Shown: piece after piece, positions 28,287 through 38,664 of the stretch
Position numbering within the stretch: position 1 is the first letter of the stretch
How the letters are laid out: each line of letters starts with the position of its first letter
Source: a bacterium
Lineage (GTDB): Bacteria; Acidobacteriota; Polarisedimenticolia; Polarisedimenticolales; Polarisedimenticolaceae
Direction: 5' to 3'
Assembly: GCA_024226515.1 (NCBI GenBank)
Contig: JAAELQ010000138.1
Location: forward strand, 39,297 to 103,296
DNA length: 64,000 bases
Notes under the pieces: generated by a model
The model's input: only the letters and a program-made list of their open reading frames with translations
Database searches by the model: none
What the model was told of the DNA's origin: nothing
Made by a program: the position numbers and the translations under genes

Positions 28287-31200
28287 CTATTCGCACAGAT
28301 TACCGACCCCGTTCATGTCGTCGTCGTTCTGGAACGGGTTGAACGTCGACGGGCAGTTGTCGCACGCATCACCGACGCCGTCCAGATCCTGATCCAGTTG
28401 ATTCGGGTTGTACGTCGTCGGACAGTTGTCGATGTCGATTCCGCTCGTGGTCAGGCCGGGCTTCAGCACCAGGTCGTCGTCGGCCTCGTGGTTCCACACG
28501 CCGATCGCCAGCACGTTGACCCCGTCGTGCAACGCCGGGACGCCCGGCTCGGTGACGGAGACCGGCTCGAAGTTGGGGAACAACGAGTTGCTCGACTCGT
28601 GCTCCGTCGGAGCGCTGTTCCACGTCAAGGGACCCGCGGGCATCTGCGGCGTGCGGTAGACCTCCACGCCGTTGATCCACGCCGCCACGCCGTCGTCGTA
28701 GTCCAGGCCGAGGATCAGGCGGTCCACGATCGACACATCGGGAATCAGGAATCCGGCGCGTGCGAAGACCGACACCGTGCCGACCGGGACCTCGGTGCTG
28801 ATCAGCGCACGGGCGCCGACCGGCTCGGTCTCGTAGCCCACGCCGAAGTTGCCCGCCGACCATGCGCTGTCGTCGAAGCTCTCATCGGTCCACTGCATGC
28901 CGAACGCGGGCGCGGACGTGTTGGCCCGATACACCATCGTGGGAGCGCGGTTGATCGCCAGCCTGGGCACCAGCACCAGGTCGTCGGCGGAGGATCCGTT
29001 GGGCAGGTGGTCCCACACGCCCACCGCAAGATGGTTCGTCCCGGGGTCGAGCACGATCGCGAATCCGGAGATATCGACGTACGGCGCGTACACCGGAGCG
29101 CCGGCGTTGCTGGACTCGCGCGCCGCGACCGGCTCGTCCCACGCCGGAGTCCCGAACTGCGGCATCTCGGGTGAGCGGTAGACCTCGATGCCGTTGATCC
29201 AGACGATCACCGCGTCGTCGTAGTCCAGGCCGAGCCACATGTCGTCGACCGAGCCGGGGTCGGCGACGTCGAACGTCGCGCGCGTGAAGACCGAGCGCGT
29301 GCCCGCCGGGACGGTCGTGGAGAGCAGCGCCTCCGCTCCCGAGGCCGCCTCGTAGCCGATCCCGTACCATCCGTCGTCCCAGGCGGCGTCGACGAACGCC
29401 GGATGGGTCCAGCCGAGTCCGATCCCGGGGTCGGACGAGTTGGCGATGAACTTGACCGCCGTACCGGCCTCGACCAGTACCGTCTCCACCGACGGCTCGA
29501 AGGTCAACGGCTGCACGACGACGGCGCCGCAGTCCCCCGCGCAGACGCCGTCGCCGTCCGCGTCGTTCTGCGGATCGTCGACGCACGCGTCGCAGGCGTC
29601 CCCGACCCCGTCGGAGTCCGCGTCGGACTGATCGGGGTTGTACTGCCCCGTGCAATTGTCGGCGGCGGTCAGAACACCGTCCGCGTCGGCGTCGTTTTCC
29701 GGGTCGGTCGGATGCAGGTCGATCGCGCAGCGGTTGGCCGAGAATCCGGGATCCCCCAGTCCGTCACCGTCCGCGTCGGTGCACTCGTCGCAGGCGTCCC
29801 CGACATCGTCGCCGTCGAGATCGCCCTGCGTTGCGTTGGACACACGCGGGCAGTTGTCCAGCGTGTCCGGGGTCCCGTCTCCGTCGTCGTCCGGATCGCA
29901 CGCGTCGCCCTCGCCGTCGCCGTCGAGGTCTTCCTGTCCGGGGTTGGTATCCGACGAGCAGTTGTCGCACGAGTCGCCGACGAAATCCCAGTCGCCGTCC
30001 TCCTGCCCGGCGTTCTGCTGCAACGGGCAGTTGTCGTACTTGTCGTTGCGGCCGTCGGCGTCGGTGTCGACGTCCTCGGCGCCGACCGGATCCGGGCAGA
30101 CGGCGAACGGCGGAATGTCGGCGCCGGCCGAGTCGATCCCGATCGGGCCCTTGCCGCACGCGTTGACGCCGCCGACCAGGTAGTACCAGCCGACGCCGAC
30201 CGGCGGATCCTCGGTGTCGAAGACCTCGGTCAGCGGCGTGTTGGAGTCGAAGCAAGCGGCGTTGGCGACCCAGACCTCGGTGGCGGTGAAGGCGCCGCGG
30301 TAGACGTTGGACAGGTGGCCTTGCGGGGCGCGGCTCCAGCTGAGGCGCGTGCCTCCGGTGCGATCCACGCGCAGCGATCCTCCGAGCTGTGGCGGAATCG
30401 AGGACAGGCTGGTGTTGGCGTCGTTGCAATCGCAGACGTCGCCCGCGGTGTCACCGTCGAGGTCCGACTGGTTGTTGTTGGCGTCGAGCGGGCAATTGTC
30501 GTCGTCGTCGAGCACGCCGTCGTCGTCGTCGTCGTCGTCACAGGCGTCGCCGCCGTTCGTTCCGTCCGCGTTGGCCTGGTCGGGGTTCGGCTCGCGCTGG
30601 CAGTTGTCGGTCGCATCCGGCACGCCGTCGTTGTCGTCGTCGTCGTCGCAGGCGTCGCCCTGACCGTCCTCGTCGAAGTCCTCCTGCGTCGAGTTGTTGA
30701 TCGTCGGGCAGTTGTCGCAGGCATCGCCGAAGACATCGGGGTCGGAGTTCTCCTGCAGCTCGTTCGCGGCGAACGGGCAGTTGTCCACGTCCGAGCAGCG
30801 CGTATCGAGGTCGATGTCGTTGAGTGCGTCCTGCGGGCAGATGTCGCAGACATCGCCGTCGCCGTCGCCGTCGAAATCCGCCTGACCACCATTGGTGGCC
30901 GCCGGGCAATTGTCGGTCGCATCGCACACGAGGTCGAAGTCGGGATCGTTGACGGGGTCGTCGAGACACGCGTCGCACGCATCGCCGATGCCGTCGGCGT
31001 CGTCGTCGACCTGATCCGTGTTGGCGGCGGCGACACAGTTGTCGCAGATGTTGCCGACGTCGTCCATGTCGCCGTCGTCCTGCGTCGGGTTGCCCACGCT
31101 GGGACAGTTGTCGTCGCCCGCGCAGTGGCCGTCCGCGTCGCCGTCGTTGTCCGCGTCCAGCGGGCAGGCGTCGCAAACGTCGCCGATACCGTCGTCGTCC

Positions 31201-34200
31201 GCGTCGGTCTGCGGCTCGTTCCAGTCGTCGGGGCAGTTGTCCTCCGCGTCGCACACACCGTCCGAATCGAGATCGGGCTCGGTGCACGGCGTCTCGCTGC
31301 CGATCGCGCGCAGCGCGCTGAAGTCCTGCTGGAACGCGCCCGCGCCGAACCGGTTCGGCAGACCGAACGTGCTCGACGTCCCGTCGTTGTAGTCGGAGAA
31401 CGCGGTCAGGTAGGGCCCCGGATCGGCCTCGAGCTTGAACACCTCGTCGCTACCGATGCCGGAGGCCGGGTGAATCCCCTCGCCCGCCGGGCCGAACATG
31501 TCCTCACCCATCTCGTCGCGGATCGTCAACTGCCAGTTCGTGTTGGAGACCTCGAAGTCCTGCGCCGAGATGTACACGCCCGACGCCGCATCGGCGGCCT
31601 GGACGTGGATCCACCAGTCGTCGAGCAACGGGTCGTAGCTCGGGTCGTCGATCAGCGACTCACCGACGGTGATGATGGTGCCGGCGCGCAGGTTCGACCA
31701 CAGGTCGTGGCTCGTGAACTGCAGGGTCCAGGTCTGCTGGCCGGCCCCCGTGCGGTCGCTGACGAACAGCTGCCAGTCGCGGATATCGAGGCCGTCCTGG
31801 GTCACGACCAGCTCGAACCAGTCGCCGCCGTTACCGTCGATGCGGCCCCAGTACGGGTCGGAGTTGGAGTTGTCCAGCTGCTTCAGGTCGTCGACGGCGT
31901 TGTACTCGTTGAGGATCAGCGGGCTGGGCGGCGCGTCGTTCGCCGCGGCCGGGGTCGCCTCGTCGAACGCTCTCTGCTGGGCCCCGCCGTCGGGGAAGCG
32001 TCCGTAGCCGTAGTCGATCGGGGACGCGGGGTAGTTCAGGTAGTCGACGAGGGATCCCGACGAGTCGTACAGTCCCAGTGCACCGCCCGCGGGGCTGAGC
32101 GCGAAGTTCGTGTGCAGCGGCCCGTCCGCTTCGTTGTCGGCCCAGATCGTGATCCAGCACCCGCCGCACAGCACGGTAGCCTGCGGAATCGGCCACTTCT
32201 GCGGGGCGCCGAAGTCGTCCGTCAGGTACAGCGGCGCCTGCGGGTCGCCGAGATCGATCGCCTGCGTCGAGCTGTTGTACAGCTCGATCCACGGCTCGGC
32301 CTGCGGCTCCTCGTCCGTCATCCCCGTCTGGTTGTCGGCGACGACCTCGTTGATGAAGACGGGCGGCACCGGCGGCTGCGCGCCGGCGACGCTGTTCGCC
32401 TCGCCCGGCGTTCCGCGGTCGCTCACACTGGGCAGCCAGTTGGCGACCTTGGCCTCGTCGCCCGCAGCGTCGATCAACTCGAGCGACTTGCCCTGTCCAG
32501 CCGCGGTCACGGGCCACGGCTCGGCGGCCTCGTAGCTGACGGCGGAGACGATGCGGCCCGTAGCGTCACGCAGCGACAACGACTCGCCGGTATCGTCCAG
32601 CGAGCCGGAATACTGGGCCGCGATGAAGCGTCCGCCGCCGTGCACGGCGCGGAACCGGACGTCGTTGCGCACGAACAGCGCGTAATCCTGCGGCAGGATC
32701 ACCGTGCCGGGCAGGATGTTCAGCGCGACGCCGTCGATGCGCCAGCCGCTGAGATCGACGGCCTCCCACGTCGACGGGTTGTAGAGTTCGATGAACTCCT
32801 CATCGGCCGCCGGAAGGCCGCCCTGCGGGAAGAAGTGCACCTCGTTGATCACGACCCGCGGCTGGGGCTGCTGGGCGTCGGGGATCCCGCAGACCGTATG
32901 GGTCTCGAACAGGTGCGTGCGTCGCTTTTGCAGGTACTCCGTGATCAGCAGATTGGTCGCGGTGGTCAGATCCTGACTCTGTCCGTACTGGCCCCACTGC
33001 ACGACGTCCATCGCCGCCTCGGGCCCGATGTCGGATACGAGCTGCGCGATGCGCGCCTCGTACTTGCCGTCGACCAGCATCGCGTCCATCAGCGTGCGCA
33101 GCCGCCGGTAGTACATCGCCTCGACGTCGTCGTCCGCCAGCAGCACGGCGTCGACCAGTCGATTGAAGATCGCCTGGTACGGTCTCCGGTCGCGCGAGCC
33201 GACGAGCGGATGGCTGGGGGAGACGAAGGCCGGCTCGCCGGCGATCTCGTCGACGTCGGCCCACAGCTCGTCGAGCAACGACTGTCCGATCCAGTTACGG
33301 CCGAACGTGAGGTCGAGGTCCCACGTGTGCATCGTCCAGCGACCGGTGCCCTCGGTGTCGCGGTACAGGAAGTAGTTCTTGCGGATCGCGTCGGAGTTGT
33401 GCACCAGCGCCTGCGACGCGATGTGGTTGATCATCCCCGGCACGTCGACCTGGTCGTAGACCCAGTCGCGCTTGGTCTCGCCGTCCAGCGTGTCCATGTC
33501 GTCGATCAGCTGCAGAATGTCGTCGTAGCCCTCGTCGAGGCGACTCTTCTTCTCGTACTGCGTCTCGATCGCCGGCTCTTCCGGCCCGAGGTGCCCGGTC
33601 AGCGCCTTGTAGCGCGAACCGTTCGTATCCAGCCGGTGGCGGCGCAGCCAGTCCTTGTCGGGGGTCTCGAGGAAGTTGTACAGCCCCTGGAACACACCGT
33701 TGCGCTCGACGCGCAGCGGTGCGACCTGGCACGCCGGCGCACCGGCGTCGCGCACCGTCTCCCAGGCCAGGATCTCGCGCACGAAGCTCTTGTCGGAGTG
33801 GTTCGACTGCAAATTGAAGTTGTCGACCGGGCGCTCGATCAGATTCGGCGCCTCGAAGTCGTGCCCCTGCGGCATGACGATCTTCCACGGCGGCTTGGGC
33901 CAGCTGCGCGCCGACTGGCCCCGGATACGCGCGCCGACCCCGTCGTACAGCCGCCCCTCGAAGAACAGCACCGATTCTTCCAGCTCGTCCTCGAACGTCG
34001 TCGCCTCGTTGACCGCCTCCTGATAGTCGGCCGGGCGGATGAACCAGTGCAGGATCGGCAGGTTGGACGACAGCGTGGGCTCGACGATCGCCGTACCGTC
34101 GTAGGTCACCGTGTCGTCGGGCCGCGGGTAGCTCATCGTGCCCGTCGGGCCGACGACGGAGATGCGGTAACGCACCAGGGTGCCCGCGGCCTGGCCCGGG

Positions 34201-34931
34201 ATGGCGTACTGATACGCATCGCCGCCCAGCGCGTTCATGGCGACGGTCGTCTCCGGATCGAAGCCGTAGCGGTAGATCAGCTCGACCGTCGTCGCGTCGA
34301 GCGCCGTGGCGTCGACGACGACGTCCGCCAGCGGCGCCGCGTCGTTGGTGTGCTGTACGTCCGTGATCCACGGCGGCAGCCCGGTGGCATCCACGCTGTT
34401 GGGCTGACCGGGCGTGCCGAGCACTGCGTTCGACGCGCGCCAGTTGCGCGGCGTCGAGTTGTCCTCGTCCGGGTCGACGACCTCGAGCGAGAAGCCGAGG
34501 CCGTCAGGCTTCACCGGCCACTCGCCGGTGTCGTCGAAGACGACCTCGTCGATCGTGACCTGGCCCGGTGCGACCAGCGCGAGACGCTCGCCGTTGTCGT
34601 CCAGCCCCGTCGGCGGATCGGCAGCCCACTCGTCGAACGCGGTCGCCTGGTACGTGATATTGAACTGCGCCGCGTCGCGCGCGACGACGAGGTACTGCCC
34701 CGCCACGATGCTGGTCGGATTCGGGAAGCAGTAACCGACACCGGTGAAGCACCAGCCGGTGATGTCGACGGGCTGCGTGCCGGTGTTGAGGATCTCGATG
34801 AACTCGTCGGCGTCGTCGTCCGAGCCGGGGTGGTACATCAGCTCGGTGATCACGACGTCGGCAAACGCACCCGTTCCGGCCAGGATCAACCCGACCAGCA
34901 GCGCAAGCCACCACGTCGTCCGACGATGCAT
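28287..34931 (-). CDS. Giant secreted lamin-tail / CotH / thrombospondin type 3 protein (2214 aa)
   Basis: Start ATG 34931 is chosen because it opens a signal peptide (MHRRTTWWLALLVGLILAGT, cleaved near GAFA-DVV) and follows GAGGTGG; the frame runs open to 35078 without one. Domains by residue: lamin-tail 1 (25-140), a CotH kinase-like domain (about 300-640, with ARIRGQSARSWPKPPWKI, NLQSNHSDKSFVRE and the metal-site HTWDLDLTFG), lamin-tail repeats at about 690-830 and 857-960 plus a related segment about 1005-1190, a long array of Asp-rich TSP3 calcium repeats (about 1215-1800) interrupted near 1510-1620 by an FN3-like module, two copies of a roughly 170-residue jelly-roll-like domain (about 1810-2160), and terminal TSP3 repeats. 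It is presumably extracellular and stabilised by Ca2+. CotH-family proteins can be protein kinases, but substrate and role here are unknown. It has no sortase or type 9 tail. Confidence 0.9.
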   Translation of the reverse strand: MHRRTTWWLALLVGLILAGTGAFADVVITELMYHPGSDDDADEFIEILNTGTQPVDITGWCFTGVGYCFPNPTSIVAGQYLVVARDAAQFNITYQATAFDEWAADPPTGLDDNGERLALVAPGQVTIDEVVFDDTGEWPVKPDGLGFSLEVVDPDEDNSTPRNWRASNAVLGTPGQPNSVDATGLPPWITDVQHTNDAAPLADVVVDATALDATTVELIYRYGFDPETTVAMNALGGDAYQYAIPGQAAGTLVRYRISVVGPTGTMSYPRPDDTVTYDGTAIVEPTLSSNLPILHWFIRPADYQEAVNEATTFEDELEESVLFFEGRLYDGVGARIRGQSARSWPKPPWKIVMPQGHDFEAPNLIERPVDNFNLQSNHSDKSFVREILAWETVRDAGAPACQVAPLRVERNGVFQGLYNFLETPDKDWLRRHRLDTNGSRYKALTGHLGPEEPAIETQYEKKSRLDEGYDDILQLIDDMDTLDGETKRDWVYDQVDVPGMINHIASQALVHNSDAIRKNYFLYRDTEGTGRWTMHTWDLDLTFGRNWIGQSLLDELWADVDEIAGEPAFVSPSHPLVGSRDRRPYQAIFNRLVDAVLLADDDVEAMYYRRLRTLMDAMLVDGKYEARIAQLVSDIGPEAAMDVVQWGQYGQSQDLTTATNLLITEYLQKRRTHLFETHTVCGIPDAQQPQPRVVINEVHFFPQGGLPAADEEFIELYNPSTWEAVDLSGWRIDGVALNILPGTVILPQDYALFVRNDVRFRAVHGGGRFIAAQYSGSLDDTGESLSLRDATGRIVSAVSYEAAEPWPVTAAGQGKSLELIDAAGDEAKVANWLPSVSDRGTPGEANSVAGAQPPVPPVFINEVVADNQTGMTDEEPQAEPWIELYNSSTQAIDLGDPQAPLYLTDDFGAPQKWPIPQATVLCGGCWITIWADNEADGPLHTNFALSPAGGALGLYDSSGSLVDYLNYPASPIDYGYGRFPDGGAQQRAFDEATPAAANDAPPSPLILNEYNAVDDLKQLDNSNSDPYWGRIDGNGGDWFELVVTQDGLDIRDWQLFVSDRTGAGQQTWTLQFTSHDLWSNLRAGTIITVGESLIDDPSYDPLLDDWWIHVQAADAASGVYISAQDFEVSNTNWQLTIRDEMGEDMFGPAGEGIHPASGIGSDEVFKLEADPGPYLTAFSDYNDGTSSTFGLPNRFGAGAFQQDFSALRAIGSETPCTEPDLDSDGVCDAEDNCPDDWNEPQTDADDDGIGDVCDACPLDADNDGDADGHCAGDDNCPSVGNPTQDDGDMDDVGNICDNCVAAANTDQVDDDADGIGDACDACLDDPVNDPDFDLVCDATDNCPAATNGGQADFDGDGDGDVCDICPQDALNDIDLDTRCSDVDNCPFAANELQENSDPDVFGDACDNCPTINNSTQEDFDEDGQGDACDDDDDNDGVPDATDNCQREPNPDQANADGTNGGDACDDDDDDDGVLDDDDNCPLDANNNQSDLDGDTAGDVCDCNDANTSLSSIPPQLGGSLRVDRTGGTRLSWSRAPQGHLSNVYRGAFTATEVWVANAACFDSNTPLTEVFDTEDPPVGVGWYYLVGGVNACGKGPIGIDSAGADIPPFAVCPDPVGAEDVDTDADGRNDKYDNCPLQQNAGQEDGDWDFVGDSCDNCSSDTNPGQEDLDGDGEGDACDPDDDGDGTPDTLDNCPRVSNATQGDLDGDDVGDACDECTDADGDGLGDPGFSANRCAIDLHPTDPENDADADGVLTAADNCTGQYNPDQSDADSDGVGDACDACVDDPQNDADGDGVCAGDCGAVVVQPLTFEPSVETVLVEAGTAVKFIANSSDPGIGLGWTHPAFVDAAWDDGWYGIGYEAASGAEALLSTTVPAGTRSVFTRATFDVADPGSVDDMWLGLDYDDAVIVWINGIEVYRSPEMPQFGTPAWDEPVAARESSNAGAPVYAPYVDISGFAIVLDPGTNHLAVGVWDHLPNGSSADDLVLVPRLAINRAPTMVYRANTSAPAFGMQWTDESFDDSAWSAGNFGVGYETEPVGARALISTEVPVGTVSVFARAGFLIPDVSIVDRLILGLDYDDGVAAWINGVEVYRTPQMPAGPLTWNSAPTEHESSNSLFPNFEPVSVTEPGVPALHDGVNVLAIGVWNHEADDDLVLKPGLTTSGIDIDNCPTTYNPNQLDQDLDGVGDACDNCPSTFNPFQNDDDMNGVGNLCE
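28455..29490 (-). repeat. Tandem duplication of a ~170-residue domain in the giant protein
   Basis: Copy A (about 29490-28950) and copy B (about 28950-28455) share, in order, ANSSDPG/ANTSAPA, a W-T-(H/D) start, GYE, STxVPxGTxSVFxRA, LGLDYDDxVxxWINGxEVYR and AVGVWDH/AIGVWNH. They look like extracellular sugar- or ligand-binding jelly rolls. The boundaries are approximate. Confidence 0.75.
29535..31290 (-). repeat. Thrombospondin type 3-like calcium repeat array
   Basis: About fifteen copies of a DxDxDGxGDxCDxCP-type unit of 12-26 residues encode alternating Asp-rich loops and Cys pairs (DSDGVCDAEDNCPDD, DADDDGIGDVCDACP and similar). An FN3-like module interrupts the array at about 30070-30400. 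The two Cys per unit and the Asp spacing match TSP3 repeats, which bind Ca2+ and wrap around it. Confidence 0.85.
30496..30540 (-). repeat. GTC/GAC trinucleotide tracts encoding poly-Asp
   Basis: Within the TSP3 array, runs of GTC (plus strand) encode consecutive Asp residues on the gene strand: four units near 30500 and six near 30525, with a further run at 30634-30650. Such tracts can change length by slippage without breaking the frame. Confidence 0.6.
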
Positions 34932-35237
34932 CAACCACCTCGCAACGGGCGCCACCGGGGGGGCGCATAGGAACCCGCGGCGTTCGATCCCACCGATCGA
35001 ACACCTCGAGCCCTGGTCGCACGCTGGAGGTAGAGAGCCGCCCCATCCTTGGATGAAGCTCTCCCCCACAGACCCCATGGATCCCCACCATGCATATACG
35101 GCTGATGGGGGTCCCCTTCAATAAAGTAAGCGTCATGGAGCCACGGTGTTTTTCGTGGACGTCGCGAGATTCGGTGAATGGCGCCCATGGATTGAAGTAT
35201 TTAAAGAGCGTCGACTGCGCGCCCGTGGAGGCTCGAC
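34932..35237. other. Intergenic region between ctaA and the giant gene
   Basis: This 306-nt gap holds the 5' leader and promoter of the giant gene on the minus strand. It is less GC-rich around 35090-35215. A short hairpin (CCACG at 35141-35145, CGTGG at 35154-35158) could end or stall ctaA transcripts, which run toward this gap, but there is no T-run on that strand. I see no small gene or RNA. Confidence 0.5.
35093..35121 (-). promoter_or_regulatory. Predicted promoter of the giant secreted protein gene
   Basis: Minus strand: TTGAAG (35121-35116), a 17-nt spacer, TATATG (35098-35093). Each box matches 4 of 6 consensus bases. Transcription would start near 35086, giving a leader of about 155 nt before ATG 34931. 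Confidence 0.45.
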
Positions 35238-36554
35238 TCAGACGGTCGGCGGGTCGACGCGGCCGGGCTCGTCGCCGGGCCCCGGCGCCAGCAGCCGGAA
35301 GCTCAGCGTGAGCAGCACGACCGACAGCGCGAAGACGCACGCCCCGAACCACTGGTGCGTCGTCGCGATCACCAGGTCCCAGCTGCGCGACAGCGTCCCG
35401 TCCTTGGCGGCGACCGTCACGACCAGCGCGCCGAGGCCGAGCATGAGCTGAACGCAGATCGCGCCCACGAGCGCCAGGCCGAGGCGCTGCAGCAGCGGCT
35501 GCCCCTCGTTGAGGCCCCAGGAGCGGACGCCGACGTGGATCGCGAGCGGGGCGACGAAGGCCAGTCCGACCAGCACGTGCGGCACCAGCAAGTTGTCGGT
35601 GTGGCGCTGAGCGGCGCCGAGCACGAGCTGCACGATGACGATGCCGACGAGCATCCCGCCCAGCAAGCGGTCCGTGCGGGCGGTCGGGCGCCGCAGCGGA
35701 GCCGAGTCGCCGAGCCAGGTCGCGGAGGTGAAGGCGCCGAGCGCCACGAGCATCGCGAGGAACACCTGCCCCAGAACGCCGTGCGTCAGCGCCAGCGCGA
35801 TGCTGCGCTCGGTGACGCGGATTCCGCCGAGCATGCCCTGCACGATCACCATCCCGAGCGCGACCCAGCCGAGTGTGCGAACCCAGCGCCGGGAATCGAC
35901 GCGCTGCAGGAAGACCGCCAGCACCAGCGTGGTCAGGCCCACCAGCGCGCCGAACAGACGGTGGGCGTGCTCGTAGTAGATGCCGCCCGTCATCCGCGAG
36001 AGCGGGTAGAGGAACATGTTGTAGCCGAACGAGGTCGGCCAGTCGTCCACCGCCAGCCCGGCCTCGGCGCTGGTCACGAGACCTCCGACGGCCAGCAGGA
36101 ACAGGGTCGCCGCGATCGCAACGCGCACGAAGATCGACAGCCAGTTGCGCTGGGCGGGTTGTGCCGCCGGGCCGCGCGACCCGATTCCGGCGCCCAGGGC
36201 GGCCAGCCCGGCCGAGATCACGAGCGAGCCCGGGATCCACAGCAGCGCGGACGGGACGATCTGGTCCGGGGTCGCTCCCCCGAGGAAGCTCCCGAGCACC
36301 AGCAGGTTGATCAGGCCGCTGATCGCCCCCGCGACGGCCCCGGAACGCCAGCCGGTCCCGGTGGTCCGTCCCAGCAGCCATCCTCCGACGGGCGGACAAC
36401 CCAGCAGCAGGAACAACATCAGCGGGCTCGGCAGCATCAGGGCCGGCAGCCGGCCGAGGTAGCCGACGCCCCACATGGCCACGGTGATGCCGAACCCCAC
36501 GGCCAGCGCGCCGGCCGCGGGCTTCTGAGCGGGCATGGTCTGGATCGCTTGCAT
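35238..36554 (-). CDS. ctaA: Heme A synthase (CtaA/Cox15-type) with an N-terminal membrane extension
   Basis: 438 aa. Residues about 15-120 are four extra hydrophobic segments not found in ordinary CtaA. The remainder is an eight-helix CtaA/Cox15 core: GGLVTSAEAGLAVDDWPTSF, then YEHAHRLFGALVG, GMLGGIRVTERSIALALTHG, LAIHVGVRSWG and ATTHQWFGACVFA. The four conserved His (HAHR, LTHG, IHVG, THQW) would bind the b-type heme and the heme O substrate. The enzyme converts heme O to heme A for the aa3-type oxidase encoded across the divergent gap. No heme O synthase (ctaB) gene is seen here. The start ATG has GGGGAAG about 8 nt upstream. Confidence 0.88.
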   Translation of the reverse strand: MQAIQTMPAQKPAAGALAVGFGITVAMWGVGYLGRLPALMLPSPLMLFLLLGCPPVGGWLLGRTTGTGWRSGAVAGAISGLINLLVLGSFLGGATPDQIVPSALLWIPGSLVISAGLAALGAGIGSRGPAAQPAQRNWLSIFVRVAIAATLFLLAVGGLVTSAEAGLAVDDWPTSFGYNMFLYPLSRMTGGIYYEHAHRLFGALVGLTTLVLAVFLQRVDSRRWVRTLGWVALGMVIVQGMLGGIRVTERSIALALTHGVLGQVFLAMLVALGAFTSATWLGDSAPLRRPTARTDRLLGGMLVGIVIVQLVLGAAQRHTDNLLVPHVLVGLAFVAPLAIHVGVRSWGLNEGQPLLQRLGLALVGAICVQLMLGLGALVVTVAAKDGTLSRSWDLVIATTHQWFGACVFALSVVLLTLSFRLLAPGPGDEPGRVDPPTV

Positions 36555-36626
36555 TCGAGTCTTCCCCGCGTGGAGACCCTCATTTTAGGTAAGCCGCCCT
36601 TCGTCGGCCACGCCCCCTCATATTGC

Positions 36627-36656
36627 TTGACCGCCACCGAGACGCAGTGATAGGTT
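36627..36656 (+). promoter_or_regulatory. Predicted promoter of the act/cox gene cluster
   Basis: TTGACC (36627-36632), an 18-nt spacer, TAGGTT (36651-36656). The -35 box matches 5 of 6 bases. The hexamer ends 8 nt before the actC ATG, so the transcript would start at or next to the start codon. Confidence 0.45.
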
Positions 36657-36664
36657 CCGCTTTC

Positions 36665-38102
<1,438 letters not shown>

Positions 38103-38122
<20 letters not shown>

Positions 38123-38663
38123 GCTTCCCGAAGGCAACAAGCACTTCGGCGCGCTGGCTCGCTTCGGCGACGCGCGGGAGCTGTACCACGCCTGCGAGAA
38201 GGTCCGCGACGCGGGCTACAAGAAATGGGACGCCCACACGCCGTTCCCGGTGCACGGACTGGATCACGCGATGGGCCTGCGCTCGTCGAAGCTGCCGTGG
38301 ATCGTATTCGTCATGGGGATGGGCGGCGCCACGGGCGGCATGCTGATGCAGTGGTGGGTCGCCACGCAGGCCTACCCGCTGGTGATCAGCGGCAAGCCGC
38401 TGTTCAGCTGGCAGGCCTTCGTGCCGGTGACCTTCGAGCTGGGCGTGCTGTTCGGCGCGCTGGGCGCGGTGTTCGGCATGCTGGCGATGAACCAGTTGCC
38501 GATGCTGTTCCATCCGCTGTTCAAGTCGAAGTCGTTCGAGCGGGTCACCGACGACGGCTTCTTCATCTCGATCGAATCCTGGGATCCGAAATTCGACTCG
38601 ACGCAGACGGTCGAGCTGCTGAAGCAAGCCGGCGCCGCGGACGTCGAGCTGATCGAGAACTGA
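38103..38663 (+). CDS. actD: Alternative complex III subunit ActD (DUF3341)
   Basis: 186 aa. It opens with a cytoplasmic part ([20 protein letters not shown], then [17 protein letters not shown]), the hallmark of DUF3341/ActD, followed by two transmembrane helices (about 64-85 and 100-125) and a C-terminal cytoplasmic tail ending DVELIEN. In the known complex ActD anchors between ActC and ActF. It overlaps the actC 3' end by 20 nt and is followed by actF after 1 nt, so all three are translationally coupled. Confidence 0.92.
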
Positions 38664-38664
38664 C

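Noticed and set aside
30496..31290. TSP3 array considered as a CRISPR-like or satellite repeat
   Set aside because: Units vary in length (12-26 codons), stay in frame and encode Cys/Asp patterns, so they are protein repeats, not a CRISPR array.
29403..34970. A 1855-codon open frame on the plus strand opposite the giant gene
   Set aside because: It is rich in Val and Arg because GAC codons of the Asp-rich gene read as GTC on the other strand. It shows no domain, no signal and no ribosome site, while the minus frame has a signal peptide and clear domains.
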